From Prorocentrum cordatum (taxonomy: Eukaryota; Sar; Dinophyceae; Prorocentrales; Prorocentraceae): a DNA stretch of 64,000 nucleotides. The stretch covers positions 297,501 to 361,500 of the forward strand of contig CAUYUJ010000958.1 of the NCBI GenBank assembly GCA_963575745.1, read 5' to 3'. Numbering within the stretch: the stretch's first letter is position 1; the number at the start of each line of letters is the position of its first letter. Position numbers and translations under genes: made by a program. The notes below the pieces were generated by a model that was not told where the DNA came from, ran no database searches, and worked only from the letters and a program-made list of their open reading frames with translations. Shown in pieces: positions 1 to 10,239 of the stretch.

Positions 1-104
1 TGATGATGATGATGATGATGATGATGATGACTGATACTGATATGATACTGATGCTGCTGCTGCTGATGATGCTGATGATGATGATGCTGGTGCTAATGCT
101 GAAA
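1..104. repeat. GAT microsatellite, left flank of an inverted-repeat element
   Basis: A run of TGA/TGC triplets grades into degenerate copies ending GCTAATGCTGA at 92-102. The same 11 bases recur at 1948-1958, where the GAT run resumes. This suggests a single microsatellite interrupted by the element between them. Confidence 0.9.
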
Positions 105-1943
105 GTGCGCCAGTGGATCTCCTTGAATACACTAAAGGGGGGGGGGGTCCAGAACCCCCACCCCCTCCCCCCCTTCAAGGGGGAGGGGGGTCCGGACCCC
201 CCCCCCCCTCCCCTCCACTCAAGGGGGGGGGGGGCCCCCCCCCCCCCCCCTCTCTTGAATGGGGGGGGGGGTCCGGACCCCCCCCCCCCCCCCTCCCCCC
301 CTTGGCGCTGGAAAGGGGAACGGGGGGTTCGGACCCCCCCCCTCGTGTAGGGAGTGCGGAGTTGGGAGTAGGGAGTGGTGAGTAGTGAGTAGTGAGTTAG
401 TGCGTAGTGATTAGTGAGTATAAGGTAGTGAGTAGTGGGTAGTGAATGGCGAGTAGGGAGTAGGGGGTAGGGAGTGGGGAGTAGTGAGTAGTGAATAGTG
501 AGTAGTGTGTACTGATAAGTGAGTAGTGAGTGGTGGGTAGTGAGTAGTGAGTAGTGAGTAGCGAGTAGCGAGTAGCGAGTACTGACTAGGGATAAGGGTG
601 TATTGAGTAGTGGGTAGTGACTAGTGGGTAGTGAGTAGTGGATGGCGAGTAGTGATTTGGGTAGTGCGTAGTGTGTAGTGAGTAGTGAGTAGTGAGCAGT
701 GAGTAGTGAGTAGTGAGTAGTGAGTAGCGAGTAGTGAGTCGTGAGTTGTGAGTACTGAGTAGTACGTAGTGCGTAGTGAGTAGTGAGTAGTGATACAGAG
801 AGCGAGCGAGAGAGAGAGAGAGAGAGTAGTGGGTAGTGGCAGTGGGTAGTGAGTAGTGAGTAGCGAGTAGGGAGTAGCGAGTAGTGAGTAGTGAGGAGCG
901 AGTACGGCGTAGTGAGTAGTGAGTAGTGAGTAGTGGGTAGTGGGAAGTGATTAGTGAGTAACGAGTAGGGAGTAGCGAGTAGTGAGCAATGAGTAATGAG
1001 TAGTGAGGAGGGAGTAGGGAATAGGGAGTAGTGAGCAGTGAGTAGTAAGAAGTGGGTAGCGAAGAGTGGGTAGTGAGTAGTGATTGGTGAGTAGTGGGTA
1101 GTGAGTAGTGACTAGTGACTAGTGGCTAGTGACTAGTGAGTTGTGACTACCGACTAGAGACTATGTAGTGACTAGTGACTAGGGAGTAGTAAGTAGTGAG
1201 TAGTGAACAGTGAGTAGCGGGGAGTGAGTAGTGAGTATTGAGTAGCGAGTATGGGAATAGCGAATAATAGTGAGTACTGAGTACTATGTAGTCAGTATTG
1301 TGTAGGGAGTAGGGAGGAGCGAGTAGCGAGTAGTGGGTAGTGAATAGTGATTTGTGGGCAATGAGTAGTTAGTAGTGAGTAGTGAGTGGTGGACAGTGGG
1401 TAGTGGGTAATGAGTAGTGATTAGTGAGTAGTGAGTAGGGAGTAGTGAGTAGTGCTTAGTGAGTAGTGAGTATTGAGTAGTGGGTAGTGAGGAGTGAGGA
1501 GTGAGTAGTGAGTAGGGAGGACGGAGTCGTGAGTAGGGAGTAGTGAGTAGCGAGTAGTGGGTGGTGGGTAGTGAGTAGTGGGTAGTGAGTAGTGAGTCGT
1601 GAGTAGTGAGTAGGGGGTAGTGAGAAGTGAGTAGCGAATATCGAGTAGTCAGTAGTGGGTAGTGCGTAATGAGTAGTGGGTGCTCTTTGGGGCTGGGGTT
1701 AGTGGTTGCGGTTCGGATTAGGGGTTTGGGTTAGGGTGAGGACTAGGGGTAGGGGTGGCGGGGGTCGGGTTCCGGATTCAGGGGGCGGCGTGGCGAAAGG
1801 GGGGGAGGGGGGGGGGGGTCGGACCCCTCCTCCCCCCTTTTGAAAGGGGGGGAAGGGGTGGGGGTTCCCCGACCCCGACGGGATCGGGGAAAGGGGGGGG
1901 GGGTTCTAACCCCCCCCCCCCTTGGGGAGATCCATCGGCGCAC
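105..1943. mobile_element. Non-autonomous terminal-inverted-repeat element carrying G/C tracts and a heptamer array
   Basis: The left end (105-122, GTGCGCCAGTGGATCTCC) is matched in inverted orientation by 1926-1943 (GGAGATCCATCGGCGCAC). Just outside them an 11-bp direct repeat, GCTAATGCTGA, occurs at 92-102 and 1948-1958 and looks like a target-site duplication, although part of it could be shared microsatellite. The interior has poly-G/poly-C blocks that can fold back (about 134-345 and 1799-1925) around a 1.3-kb heptamer array. No coding capacity is seen, so it would need transposase in trans. The layout (short inverted ends, C/G blocks, central minisatellite) is like that of the elements at 17.5 and 47.9 kb, but the end sequences differ. 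Confidence 0.7.
360..1690. repeat. Heptanucleotide array (GTAGTGA)n
   Basis: Degenerate tandem copies of GTAGTGA run for about 1.3 kb. Most substitutions keep the 7-bp register. A short (GA)n run interrupts at about 797-827. The period equals that of the TTTAGGG-type telomere repeat but the sequence differs, so I call it a minisatellite. No gene is present. Confidence 0.92.
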
Positions 1944-1947
1944 CCTC

Positions 1948-2417
1948 GCTAATGCTGATGCTGATGCTGATGATGATTGATGATCCTGATGATGATGATG
2001 ATTCTGGTTATGATGGTGACGATAATGATGATGATCACGATGGTGATGATGATGATGCTGCTGATGATGCTTCTGATGATTATGATGCTGGTGATGATGA
2101 TGCTGAGGCTGATGATGATGTAGATGCTGATGGTGATGATGATGCTGATGATGCTGACGATGATGATGACGACGACGATGATGATGATGATGCTGTTGCT
2201 GCTGATAATGATGATGCTGCTGCTGATGATGATAATTATGATGTTGATGATGACGATGATGAGGATAATGATGATGATGACGATGATGATGATGATGATG
2301 ATGATGATGACGATGCTGACGATGATGATGATGATGATGCTGTTGATGATGAGGATGATGATGATGATGGTGGTGGTGATGATGATGATGATGATGATGA
2401 GGATGATGATGATGATC

Positions 2418-2501
<84 letters not shown>

Positions 2502-2503
2502 CT

Positions 2504-2552
<49 letters not shown>

Positions 2553-2615
2553 GTGGCGAGGAGGAAGAGGAGGAGGAGGAGGAGGAGGAGGAGGAGGAGG
2601 AGGATCAGGAGGATT
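1948..2615. repeat. GAT microsatellite passing into GAG
   Basis: About 650 bp of GAT with GAC, GCT and GGT variants ends in a pure GAG run near 2560-2610. It reads as long open frames (poly-Asp/Glu on the plus strand in one frame, poly-Met in another, poly-Ile on the minus strand). These are consequences of the triplet and not evidence of a protein. Confidence 0.95.
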
Positions 2616-3444
2616 AGGAGGGGAGGTTGCCTGGAGGAGGAGTTTCAGGTAGCTTCTCCCCTCCCTTCCTCCGTCCCTCGTTACTCATTTATCCTCCCTC
2701 CTCCACTCCCTCCCTCTCTTCTCCCCTCCTTTCGTCTCTTTCTCCTCCTTCCTCAGGCCGCATGTCTTCTTGAGCCAGCCCGGGGCCTGTGCTGGCTCGC
2801 GCAGTTCCGCCTTTCGAAGCATTCCAGGCCAGCGCTCCCGCCCGCGTTTCCTCCCGTCCGCTCCGGGGTTGCCAGAGAGGACCCTGGCCCAGTGTGCCCC
2901 CCCTTGCTTTTCGCGCCGTTTTGCATCCCCAGGGGACCTCTGGGCCTCGTCAGGCGTGCTCTCGAGGGACCTCTGGGACCTCTGGGTCTCGTCAGGGGTT
3001 GCCAGGGAGGACCCTGGCCCAGTGTGCCCCCCCCTCGCTTTTCGCGCCGTTTTGCATCCCCAGGGGACCTCTGGGTCTCGCCAGGCGTGCTCTCGAGGCC
3101 CCCCCCCCAGACCTCCGACGTACCGAAACCACAAAATGCGGAAGTTCCTCGCCGTCTCCTGCCTCAGGGGGCCCTCACCTTCGGCGGCGAGCGAGGGGGT
3201 GGGAAGTGAGAAAGAGAAGGCCCTCTCAGAAGGCGGCGGAGCTTGTCAGACGCCCTCCGATCTTTCGAGAAATTTTCTGTGTCTTTGGGGAAGGCTCGGA
3301 AAACTTCTCTCAGAAGGCCGTCCCCCCCCGGGCTGGCCGCTGACACTGGGCCCCAGGACCGCCCAACGACGGCTCAGGAGGAAGCGCCAGCTTCCACGGA
3401 CCCCGCGTGGAGCAAACCAAGTTGTGGGACCATTCGGTCTGGGG
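2616..3444. repeat. Pyrimidine-rich stretch, then a 130-bp tandem duplication
   Basis: Positions 2650-2755 are C/T-rich. A unit of about 103 bp (2866-2968) beginning GGTTGCCAGAGAGGACCCTG recurs at 2996-3098, a 130-bp period, with only a few differences. No protein family is recognised in any frame of this stretch. Confidence 0.8.
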
Positions 3445-3605
3445 TTAAGTCGGGCCTGTCCCTCTACAGGGGGAATATTCAAAAATAGTCCAAAAACTAT
3501 CTGGGGACTATTTTTTCGCTATTTTTGAGCATTTGTTGTATTTTTTTCGGGTATCTTTATTTTTTTCGCCCGAAGTCCCCCTGTAGGGGGACAGGCCCGA
3601 CCTAA
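3445..3605. mobile_element. MITE-like fold-back element, 161 bp
   Basis: The left arm (3445-3474, starting TTAAGTCGGGCCTGTCCC) and right arm (3576-3605, ending ACAGGCCCGACCTAA) are inverted copies with about 28 of 30 bases matching. The centre is strikingly AT-rich (runs of T with ATTTTTGAG), unlike the GC-rich surroundings. There is no coding capacity. No clear target duplication is visible outside TTA/TAA. Confidence 0.8.
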
Positions 3606-4795
3606 GCCTGGGGGCACCCGGGCCCCAGGCCCCAGAGGTCCGACGCCCATGGCCTGGGCCTGGGGCCTCCTCCTGGCGACCTCCGAGGCCGGTGCTCGCC
3701 GAGATGACGGCGGGCGGCAGCGGGCTGTCCTCGTGGAGCACAAACCATGACGAACGCATTCACTTTCGGAGGTCCGCGCGGATCTCGCGCATCGGCGTTG
3801 GACAACCCCCCTGTCTTGCGCGGGGAGCGCGCCAGGGGCGGCGCCAGAGGCGCCGCCAGGGGGTCCCCGGCGCCGATCCGAGAGGTCCGCGCGGGCCTGC
3901 GAGAGTGGATGCCCGCGTCCTCGTTTCTCCACCCGAGATCCCTGGAGTACCTGGCCGGGCTCGGGGCCCCCTTCGCGGCACCCGGGCCCGCCGAGGCCGC
4001 GAGAGGCCTGGCAGCCGACGCCTGCAGCGAGGGCTCGGCGGGCCACGGCGGCGGAGCCGCGGGGCCGCCGCAGGGCGGCGGGCGGCCCGGGCCTGCCGCC
4101 GGGGCCGGCGCGGCCGGCGCGGCCGGCGCGGCCGGCTGCGCGGCGGCGCCGCTGACCTTCGAGCGGCTCGCGTCCGGGCCTGTCGCCGGCGGGAGCGGGC
4201 TCGGGGTCCTGAGGTTCGGTACGATGGAAGTGGGCACGGAAAGAAAGGGCACGATGACCAACAGCAGTCCCTGCTCGTTTTGAACAGGACCCGCTGTTGT
4301 TGTCGCCGCGGGCGCTGTCCACTCGGGACAGAAGGCCGCCTGCCCAACTGCGGCTGGTGTCGGTTTTGAGCAACATGTGGTGTTGGGCGTCCAAGGAGGT
4401 CGGGGGTAACGTAGAGGGGCCAATTGCGGCCTAGGGACCCCTGTCAACTCGTGCCCCTCCGTGACGTTCCCCTCGCCTCACCCCAAGGCGTATGTGTGCG
4501 GCCGGAGGGAGGTTTGGAAGACGAGAACGACGTCACGGAAGGTACTGGTCACAGTAGTGGTTGATGAGGCCGCGCCTTACGGGGAATCGGTCCAGGGGGG
4601 ACGGCATGCAGGTTCGAGGTTGGAGGTTTTCGGACGTTTTCGTGGGTTCCTGAACGTTTTCCAGCCTCGGGATGCGCTCCAGCAGCTGCGCTTCGCCGAG
4701 GGTGTTTCAGGGGTGTCCAGATCGTCCCGAACGGCCGCCGGAGACCCGAGTCGTGACCCGAAGACCGAGGTCAGGGGCAACGCCTGGGGCATGAG
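3606..4795. other. GC-rich stretch open in several frames; possible exon, unassigned
   Basis: Positions 3690-4370 are open in both strands because the sequence is GC-rich and stop-poor. The most protein-like frame is plus, 3747-4283 (178 codons, ATG start, TGA stop), with an Ala/Gly-rich centre (repeats of GAA) and an end reading TMEVGTERKGTMTNSSPCSF. I do not recognise the family and no splice logic decides the strand. Nothing identifiable lies in 4380-4795. Confidence 0.25.
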
Positions 4796-4970
4796 CTGGT
4801 TTCGCCGGCGCTGGTTTCGCCCCGCTGGTTTCGCCGACGGCTGGTTTCGCTAGCTGGCGCCTGTTTTCGCCAGCGCTAGTTTCGCCCCGCTGGTTTCGCC
4901 CCGCTGGTTTCGCCGGCGGCTGGATTCGCCGGCGCTGGTTTCGCCCCACCGGTTTCGCCGACGCGCGCCC
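4796..4970. repeat. GGTTTCGCC minisatellite, left block
   Basis: Irregular 15-20 bp units share CTGGTTTCGCC. The same motif returns at 5668-5835, bracketing the GGGTCGGGC array. In the right block the orientation flips near 5770 to GGCGAAACCAGC, so that block contains an internal inverted repeat. Confidence 0.85.
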
Positions 4971-5665
4971 TAACGGGCGGGTCGGGTCAGGCGGGCGGAC
5001 CCTAGCGGGCGGGTCGGGTCGGGTCGGGTGGGCGGATCCTAACGGGCGGGTCGGGTCGGGAGTGCGGGAGATTGAAGTGTGGGGCACGCTCGACCGAGCA
5101 CGCGAGAACCCTAACGGTCGGGTCGTGTCGGGCGGGCGGACCCTAGCGGGCGGGTCGGGTCGTGTCGGGCGGGCGGACCCTAACGGGGGGGTCGGGTCGG
5201 GCGGGCGGGACATTAAAGTGTGTGGGGCGCTCTCGACTGAGCACGCGGGTCGGGCGGGCGGGCCTAAACGGGTGGGTTGGGTCGGGCGGGCGGGACATCA
5301 AAGTGTGGGGCGCTCTCGACGGAGCACGCGCGAACCCTAACGGGCGGGTCGGGTCAGGCGGGCGGACCCTAGAGGGCGGGTCGGGTCGGGTCGGGCGGGC
5401 GGACCCAAACGCGCGGGTCGGGCGGGCGGGACATTAAAGTGTGGCGCGCTCTCGACCGAGCACGCGCGAAACCTAACGGGCGGGTCGGGTCGGTCGGGCG
5501 GACCCTAGCGGGCGGGTAGTGTCGGGTCGGGCGGGCGAACCCTGACTGGCGGGTCGGGTCGGGCGTGCGGGATATGAAAGTGTGGGGCGCTCTCGACGGA
5601 GCACGCGCGGACCCCTAACGGGCGGGCCGGGTCGGGCGGGCGGACCCTAGCGGGCGCATCGGGTC
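4971..5665. repeat. GGGCGGGTCGGGT array with a higher-order unit
   Basis: Short GGGCGGGTCGGGT copies are punctuated by a longer landmark, ATTAAAGTGTGGGGCGCTCT followed by CGACNGAGCACGCG. Landmarks lie near 5066, 5210, 5294, 5431 and 5571, so the spacing alternates between about 83 and 140 bp. This is a higher-order tandem repeat. No gene. Confidence 0.88.
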
Positions 5666-5667
5666 GG

Positions 5668-5835
5668 GCAGTTTCGCCGACGGCAGTTGGTTTCGCCGAC
5701 AGCTGGTTTCGCCGACAGCAGCTGGTTTCGCCGACGGAGCTGGTTTCGCCGACGGAGCTGGTTTCGCGGGGCGGCGAAACCAGCTGGGCGAAACCAGCCG
5801 GGCAAAGCCAGCCGTCGGCGAAACCAGCGGTCGCC
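5668..5835. repeat. GGTTTCGCC minisatellite, right block with inversion
   Basis: Copies of GCTGGTTTCGCCGAC run to about 5770 and are followed by the reverse complement (GGCGAAACCAGC). The block can therefore form a cruciform or hairpin. Confidence 0.85.
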
Positions 5836-5939
5836 ACGCTGAAGGGGGATCGGCTCAGGGGGGATACGTCGACCCCCCACGCCCATTAATAGCCCACGTT
5901 CAGGCCTCCCAAATTTGGCTGGAGTCGACGGGGTCGCAA

Positions 5940-6180
5940 GGCCGCGCCGCATCGCCACTGCCTCGGCGATGCGCATCGACGTGGAGCCTGGCGTTCTCCG
6001 CGACGACGGACGGCGCCGATGCATCGCCGACGTCGCCGATGAGTCGCCGATGCCGATGCATCGGCGATGTATCGGCGATGTGGCGCGATCCTCCGACCCC
6101 CCAGCCCGCGTCCAGGAATGTTCGGTTTCGCTATCGGGGTCCTATCGCCGATATACCGGCGATGTATCGCTGATTCAAGC
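5940..6180. repeat. Palindrome-rich GATGCATCGGC minisatellite
   Basis: Overlapping copies of GCCGATGCATCGGCGATG, itself nearly palindromic, fill this block just upstream of the first visible PRORSD1 exon. A second block of the same family lies at about 7725-7830, downstream of that gene. Confidence 0.8.
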
Positions 6181-6235
6181 TCGATGCCCCCCCCCCCCCT
6201 GAGCCCGACCCCCCACTCCCGTTCCCCCTCATCAG

Positions 6236-6357
6236 GGTGGACGCCTCGCGGGCGCGGCTGGGGAACCCCGAGCAGCAGACCTCGGAGGGGGACCGGCGGC
6301 TGCTGGACGAGGGCCTGCAGGGCTGCATGCGGGCGCTGGCCGACCACGGCTTCCTGG
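6236..6357 (+). CDS. PRORSD1: Prolyl-tRNA editing (YbaK-domain) protein, upstream exon
   Basis: This 122-bp exon is inferred. A pyrimidine tract and AG end at 6235, and the frame encodes VDASRARLGN...MRALADHGFL, which fits the helix that precedes the HPPVYT strand in the ProX/YbaK family. The proposed end after CTGG leaves a GC donor (GCGGGG at 6358). The single leftover base joins the TC that opens the next exon at 7046 to give GFL-VYLSLHPPVYTCEQAE, exactly the spacing expected in the family. The exon starts in mid-codon, so at least one earlier exon must exist; it was not located. Whether the donor is GC at 6358 or another nearby site needs a transcript. Confidence 0.62.
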
Positions 6358-6859
6358 GCGGGGCCCGAGGCCGGGGGCCCGTCGTCTGCGCGGCCCGACC
6401 TGCCCCGTCCGTCCTCTCGGCGCCCTCTCCGCCCCGTGGCCACGCGGCCGCTGTCCCCGACCGGTCCCGTCCCCGTCCTCGTCCGGGTGTGTGCCGCCGC
6501 GATCTGGCGGAGGGCCTGATCTGGGCTGATCAGGAAGGACGCAAACACACAGACACAATTCATCGTCGATTCCCAGGAAAGTGTGCGAAAATGTGGGAAG
6601 TGGGGGGGAAGACGAACATCCGGGAAATATGGGGGATTCTGTTATTTGTGTCTATTTATTTGTGTGTCCCAGGGCCCCTTCAGCTGAGGTCTCCCTGTCG
6701 ATGCGGAGGCGGCCGCCCTCTCGCTGGCGAGACGTGAGCCCGAAGCGCCCGAGGCTCTCCCGTGCTCAAGGGCCGCGCTGTCTCCCTCCGGCCCTGCCCG
6801 TCGTGGTCCTCGGCCCTCCCCCTTCCCTTCTCGTCCTCATCCCCGCCCCCCCGTCCCCC

Positions 6860-6996
6860 TTGGGGGGCCCAAAAATATACACCACCACCACCTCCCTCAC
6901 CCCCCTCCCTCTCCCAGGGAAGAGGAAGGGAAGGTGAGGGTAGAGGAGAGAGGTGGAATCGGCGTGGTGGTGGTGTATATCCTTTGGGCCCCCAGG
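6860..6996. mobile_element. Fold-back (MITE-like) element inside the PRORSD1 intron
   Basis: The left arm (TTGGGGGGCCCAAAAATATA then CACCACCACCACC) is matched in inverted orientation by the right arm (GTGGTGGTGGTGTATAT then CCTTTGGGCCCCCAGG). The loop is about 60 bp. With flanking GGGGCC sequence this looks like a small non-autonomous element that landed in the intron. Confidence 0.72.
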
Positions 6997-7045
6997 GGCC
7001 CCTCTCCGCGTCGTGCATCCCTCTCCCCTCCAGGCCCAGGCCCAG

Positions 7046-7539
7046 TCTACCTGTCCCTCCACCCGCCGGTGTACACGTGCGAGCAGGCGGAGCGGCTGTG
7101 CCAAGCACCTGCGTCGGGTGCCCCGGAGACGAAAAACTTGTTCGTCAAGGACAAGAAAAAGAATTTGTTCCTCATATCTGCCCTTGTGGGCACTGATATT
7201 AAGCTCGGCAAGTTGAGGCTCAAGGGCATGGCATCTGGCGGGGCGTCGTTCGCTTCCAACGATGTCCTCTTCGACGTGTTGCGGCTGATTCCAGGTAGCG
7301 TGACACCATTCGGCCTCATCAACGATTCTCCCGCCAAGCTTGGACAGGGGCCCGATGGCAACGCAATCTTGCCCAGGGTAACATTTTATCTGGATGCCAA
7401 CGCTCTTCGGCACGAATACCTGGCATTCCATCCGAACGCTTGCCATGCGACGCTGGAGATGCCACGCAGCATGTTCATAGACTTCATCGAGAATGTCACG
7501 GGGCACGAAGTGAACATACTGGAGAGCCCTGGGCAGTGA
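7046..7539 (+). CDS. PRORSD1: Prolyl-tRNA editing (YbaK-domain) protein, final exon
   Basis: This exon encodes almost the whole deacylase domain and ends in TGA at 7537-7539. It belongs to the free-standing ProX/PRORSD1 family, which hydrolyses mischarged Ala-tRNA(Pro) and so protects translational fidelity. Family landmarks seen in order are HPPVYTCEQAERLC, ETKNLFVKDKKKNLFLISAL (the lysine-rich strand carrying the family's conserved lysine), SGGASFASNDVL, PGSVTPFGLIND, the Asp/Ala segment before HEYLAFHPNACHATLEM, and the terminal helix FIDFIENVTGHEVNIL. The acceptor is taken as the last of three successive AGs (CCCCTCCAG, GCCCAG, GCCCAG|TC) because only that one meets the upstream exon in frame. 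The domain appears complete and intact, so the gene is probably functional. Codon use is strongly mixed, unlike the surrounding repeats, which supports selection. Confidence 0.88.
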
Positions 7540-8170
7540 GCTCCGTCTCCGTGGTCTGCAGCCCATGAGGCGGTGCCCCCGACGCGCACGCAAACGAGGG
7601 GGCTCCCGTGGCGCAGACTGGCCGCCCTGGCTGCAGGTCACGATCTCGGTTTTACCTGGCGAGGTTGGTCGAGCGGCTCCCCGCGTCTCCAGGCCGCGCA
7701 AATGCCTCCACAGCAGATGGGATCGGAGGATCGCGCCGCATCGCCGGTGCATCGTCGATGCGGCGCGATCGGGAGCCGGGTTTGTTCCACCCCGCCGCCG
7801 CCAATGCACCGGCAATGCATCGGCGGAGTGGTGCGTTCTTCCGACCCTCTCTGCTCCACTCTCCTCCAACGTTGCAAGTCTTTTGTATCGTCGGCCCCAG
7901 GACAGCTCGGCACCTTCTCCGGGGCCGTTCATCCCGAAAAGTTTCCCACGGTGCTTCCCAGGGTCGGGAACCAGCCTCCAGAGGCCCGTGTTTCCCCAGC
8001 TTTCCTTCGGAGGGGCTCTCGTTTTGGAGAGGGCACCGCTGGTCTCCGTCTCAGCGTCTCCGTTCTCCTCCCTCCCTCCCCTTCCTCTTCCCCTCTTCCC
8101 TTCTGCCTTGTACCTGCGTCCTGCCTCGCCTCCATGAGTACTGCAAACTGCGGAGCTTGTCTTGTCCCAC
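7540..8170. other. Downstream of PRORSD1: second GATGC block, otherwise unassigned
   Basis: This should contain the 3' untranslated region. At about 7725-7830 are copies of the palindromic CATCGCCGGTGCATCG family also found at 5940-6180. The remainder is C/T-rich (8050-8130). No gene is recognised, although several frames are open because of base composition. Confidence 0.6.
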
Positions 8171-8174
8171 TTTA

Positions 8175-8960
8175 GTGAGCCCCAGTGAGGTCCAGCGGAG
8201 CAGCGACGTGCGCAGGCTCAGGTGAGACTTCGCCCTCCCTGTGGGCTGCCAGCTGCGCATTTGTCGCAACTTTCGTTAGGTCCTAGAAGGTTCAGCGGAA
8301 TGACGTCCAACGCAGACGTAGATGGTACCTTGCCTCCCTGTATGTTTTTTCTTGGGTTCCTGGAGGGTACAACGGATTGGCGTCCTGCCCATACCCAAAT
8401 TTGGACCTCGCCTCCCTGGGTGCTTCCATCTGCGCCATCGTGACTACTTTCGTGAGTTTCTGGGGGTGCAGCGGAGTGCAGCGGAGCGCAACTATCTCCA
8501 CGTCCTGGGAGGGGGGTCCAGCGGAGCATGGTTGTACGCGAACCCAGATGGGAGCTTCGCAAGTGTTGCTATTTTTGTGAGCTCCTGGAAGGTCCAACGG
8601 AGTGACCTCTTACGCGGACCCGCACGAGACCTCGCCATCCCTGGGTGCTTACAAACGTGCAATTAACGCCCTTTGGGCCCCGCTGGGAGGTCCAGCGGAG
8701 TGACGCTTTACGCGGATCCAAACGGGACCTCGGCTTGCTCTGAGTGTTACCAAATACCAAGCTGTTGCTAGTTTCGCAAGCAACAGGGAGGTACAGCGGA
8801 GCGCGGTCCAACGCAGAAACCACGCCAGACCTCGTCTCCCTGGGGGCTGCCAAGTGCGAAACTGACGCCTCTTTTGTGGGCTGCTAAGAGGTTCAACGCG
8901 GCGCGCCACTACGCAAAACTGGACGGGAGTTCGCCAGCGGATTAGGCTGCGCTGTTGCGC
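8175..8960. repeat. Tandem repeat of about 100 bp
   Basis: Eight or nine diverged units share a core GGGAGGTCCAGCGGAGTGAC, followed by an ACGCGGACC and GGACCTCGCCTCCCTGGGTG half. Cores lie near 8190, 8290, 8366, 8467, 8512, 8590, 8690, 8790 and 8890. One unit is split by an internal duplication at 8467-8512. No gene. Confidence 0.87.
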
Positions 8961-10235
8961 AATGTGGGTGCCCATGCCCAAGCGCTCAGGGCCGCGGCCT
9001 GGCAGCATTCCTGCATAATTTAGCAGCTGGTAGAACAGCGGTCGTCATTCTTTGTCGGCGGCACTTTTCTCTTCCGTGTCCTTGCTCTCCCTGCCCGCCA
9101 ATGCATGCCCTCCTCCTTTTCCTCTTCGGCGCTCATCCTCAGAGTTTCCCGTCCTTCCTCTGCCTCCTGCTAATTTGTTTCCTCCAGTCTCTACCTCTCC
9201 GCCACCGGGAATTGCACGCCCCTTGGTGAACTCATCTGCGTGGGGAGGGGCCGCCGATGTTCCATTCATGTCGGATGGGTTGGGTACGTCCCTGGGCTCT
9301 TTGTATCCCCCCAGATCTGCGGGTCCAGCCCCTCTTGGGCGGCCTCCACTGTCATGGGTCGGCGTGCCGGACGGGTCGATGGACTGTTGTCGGCGCTACT
9401 CCGCCGGGCGCCCTCTCCTGCACCAAGACGTTGCTGTCGGAGGTTCCCTCGGCGGGTTGTGCGTGCCCCTGCGCTTGCCCTCGCCACTGTTGCGGAGTCT
9501 GCTTCGGCCTGTCAGGGCCGGGGTTCCAGCTCGCCATCGCGGAATGGCCGCGCGCCGACTCGGCACTCGGCACGCGGCCAATCCGCGCCCTCGGCACTGC
9601 GGAGGGCGCGGATTTATCGCCGTGATGGGAAGAGATCCTGGAGGCTTTGCGGGCGTTTCGATTTTTTCCCGAGGGTTTTTTTCGGTATGCTTCTCGTCGC
9701 CACGGCCCGAGTCAACTCGAGATTCTGGTCGGAAAGTCCCCCAAGAGGGGTCTGGTGTATGTTTTCCCAGGGCCGCCATCAGGAAGAGGGATCCTAGAGG
9801 AAAGGGTCGTGGAGTTATCCGTAAGGGCTTCCCCCTCTGCCGCCGCCCCCCTCTATATTCTATAATGGGAGATGTCAGAGCTATGCCGGGATGTGTCGAC
9901 GTTGTTGAACTCTTTATTGCCTTCTCAGAGAGAGCGAAGCTGGTGTATTCTACACAAATGTCTGGTTTCGGAAGCGCGAGTCGGGCATATTCACATAACG
10001 GGGGACCGGGCCCGGGGGCCCAGGGGCCACGACCTCTACCACAAACGTGTGGCCTGGGGGCCCGGCCGGACCTTGGGGGTCCCAAAATCGCCTCGGAGGG
10101 CGGTCCGATGAGCGTCACGGCGGCCCCAGCCAGCCGCCCACCAGCCTGAAGACGGCTTCGACGGATCACGGGACGTCTCCAACGGCCCCAGAGGCTTCGA
10201 AGACCCCTCGTAAGCAGTGCAATTTGCCCCCCCCA
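8961..10235. other. Unassigned GC-rich stretch
   Basis: One frame is open from an ATG at 9052 to 10149 (365 codons) and a minus frame overlaps it to 10493. Neither shows a recognisable family, motif or compositional sign of selection. A C/T-rich block lies at 9065-9220. I see no supported gene. Confidence 0.5.
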
Positions 10236-10239
10236 CGAG

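Noticed and set aside
360-1690. Heptamer array as interstitial telomere sequence
   Set aside because: The unit GTAGTGA does not match TTTAGGG or close variants; only the period agrees.
1922-2617. 231-codon Asp/Glu-rich frame (and similar poly-Asp, poly-Met, poly-Ser frames at 17.1, 19.1, 23.0, 35.4 and 46.3 kb)
   Set aside because: They are translations of GAT, GAC or GGA microsatellites, open in several frames and on both strands at once.
9052-10149. 365-codon frame as a host gene
   Set aside because: No recognisable motif, heavy Pro/Arg/Gly content and overlapping minus-strand frames of equal length.
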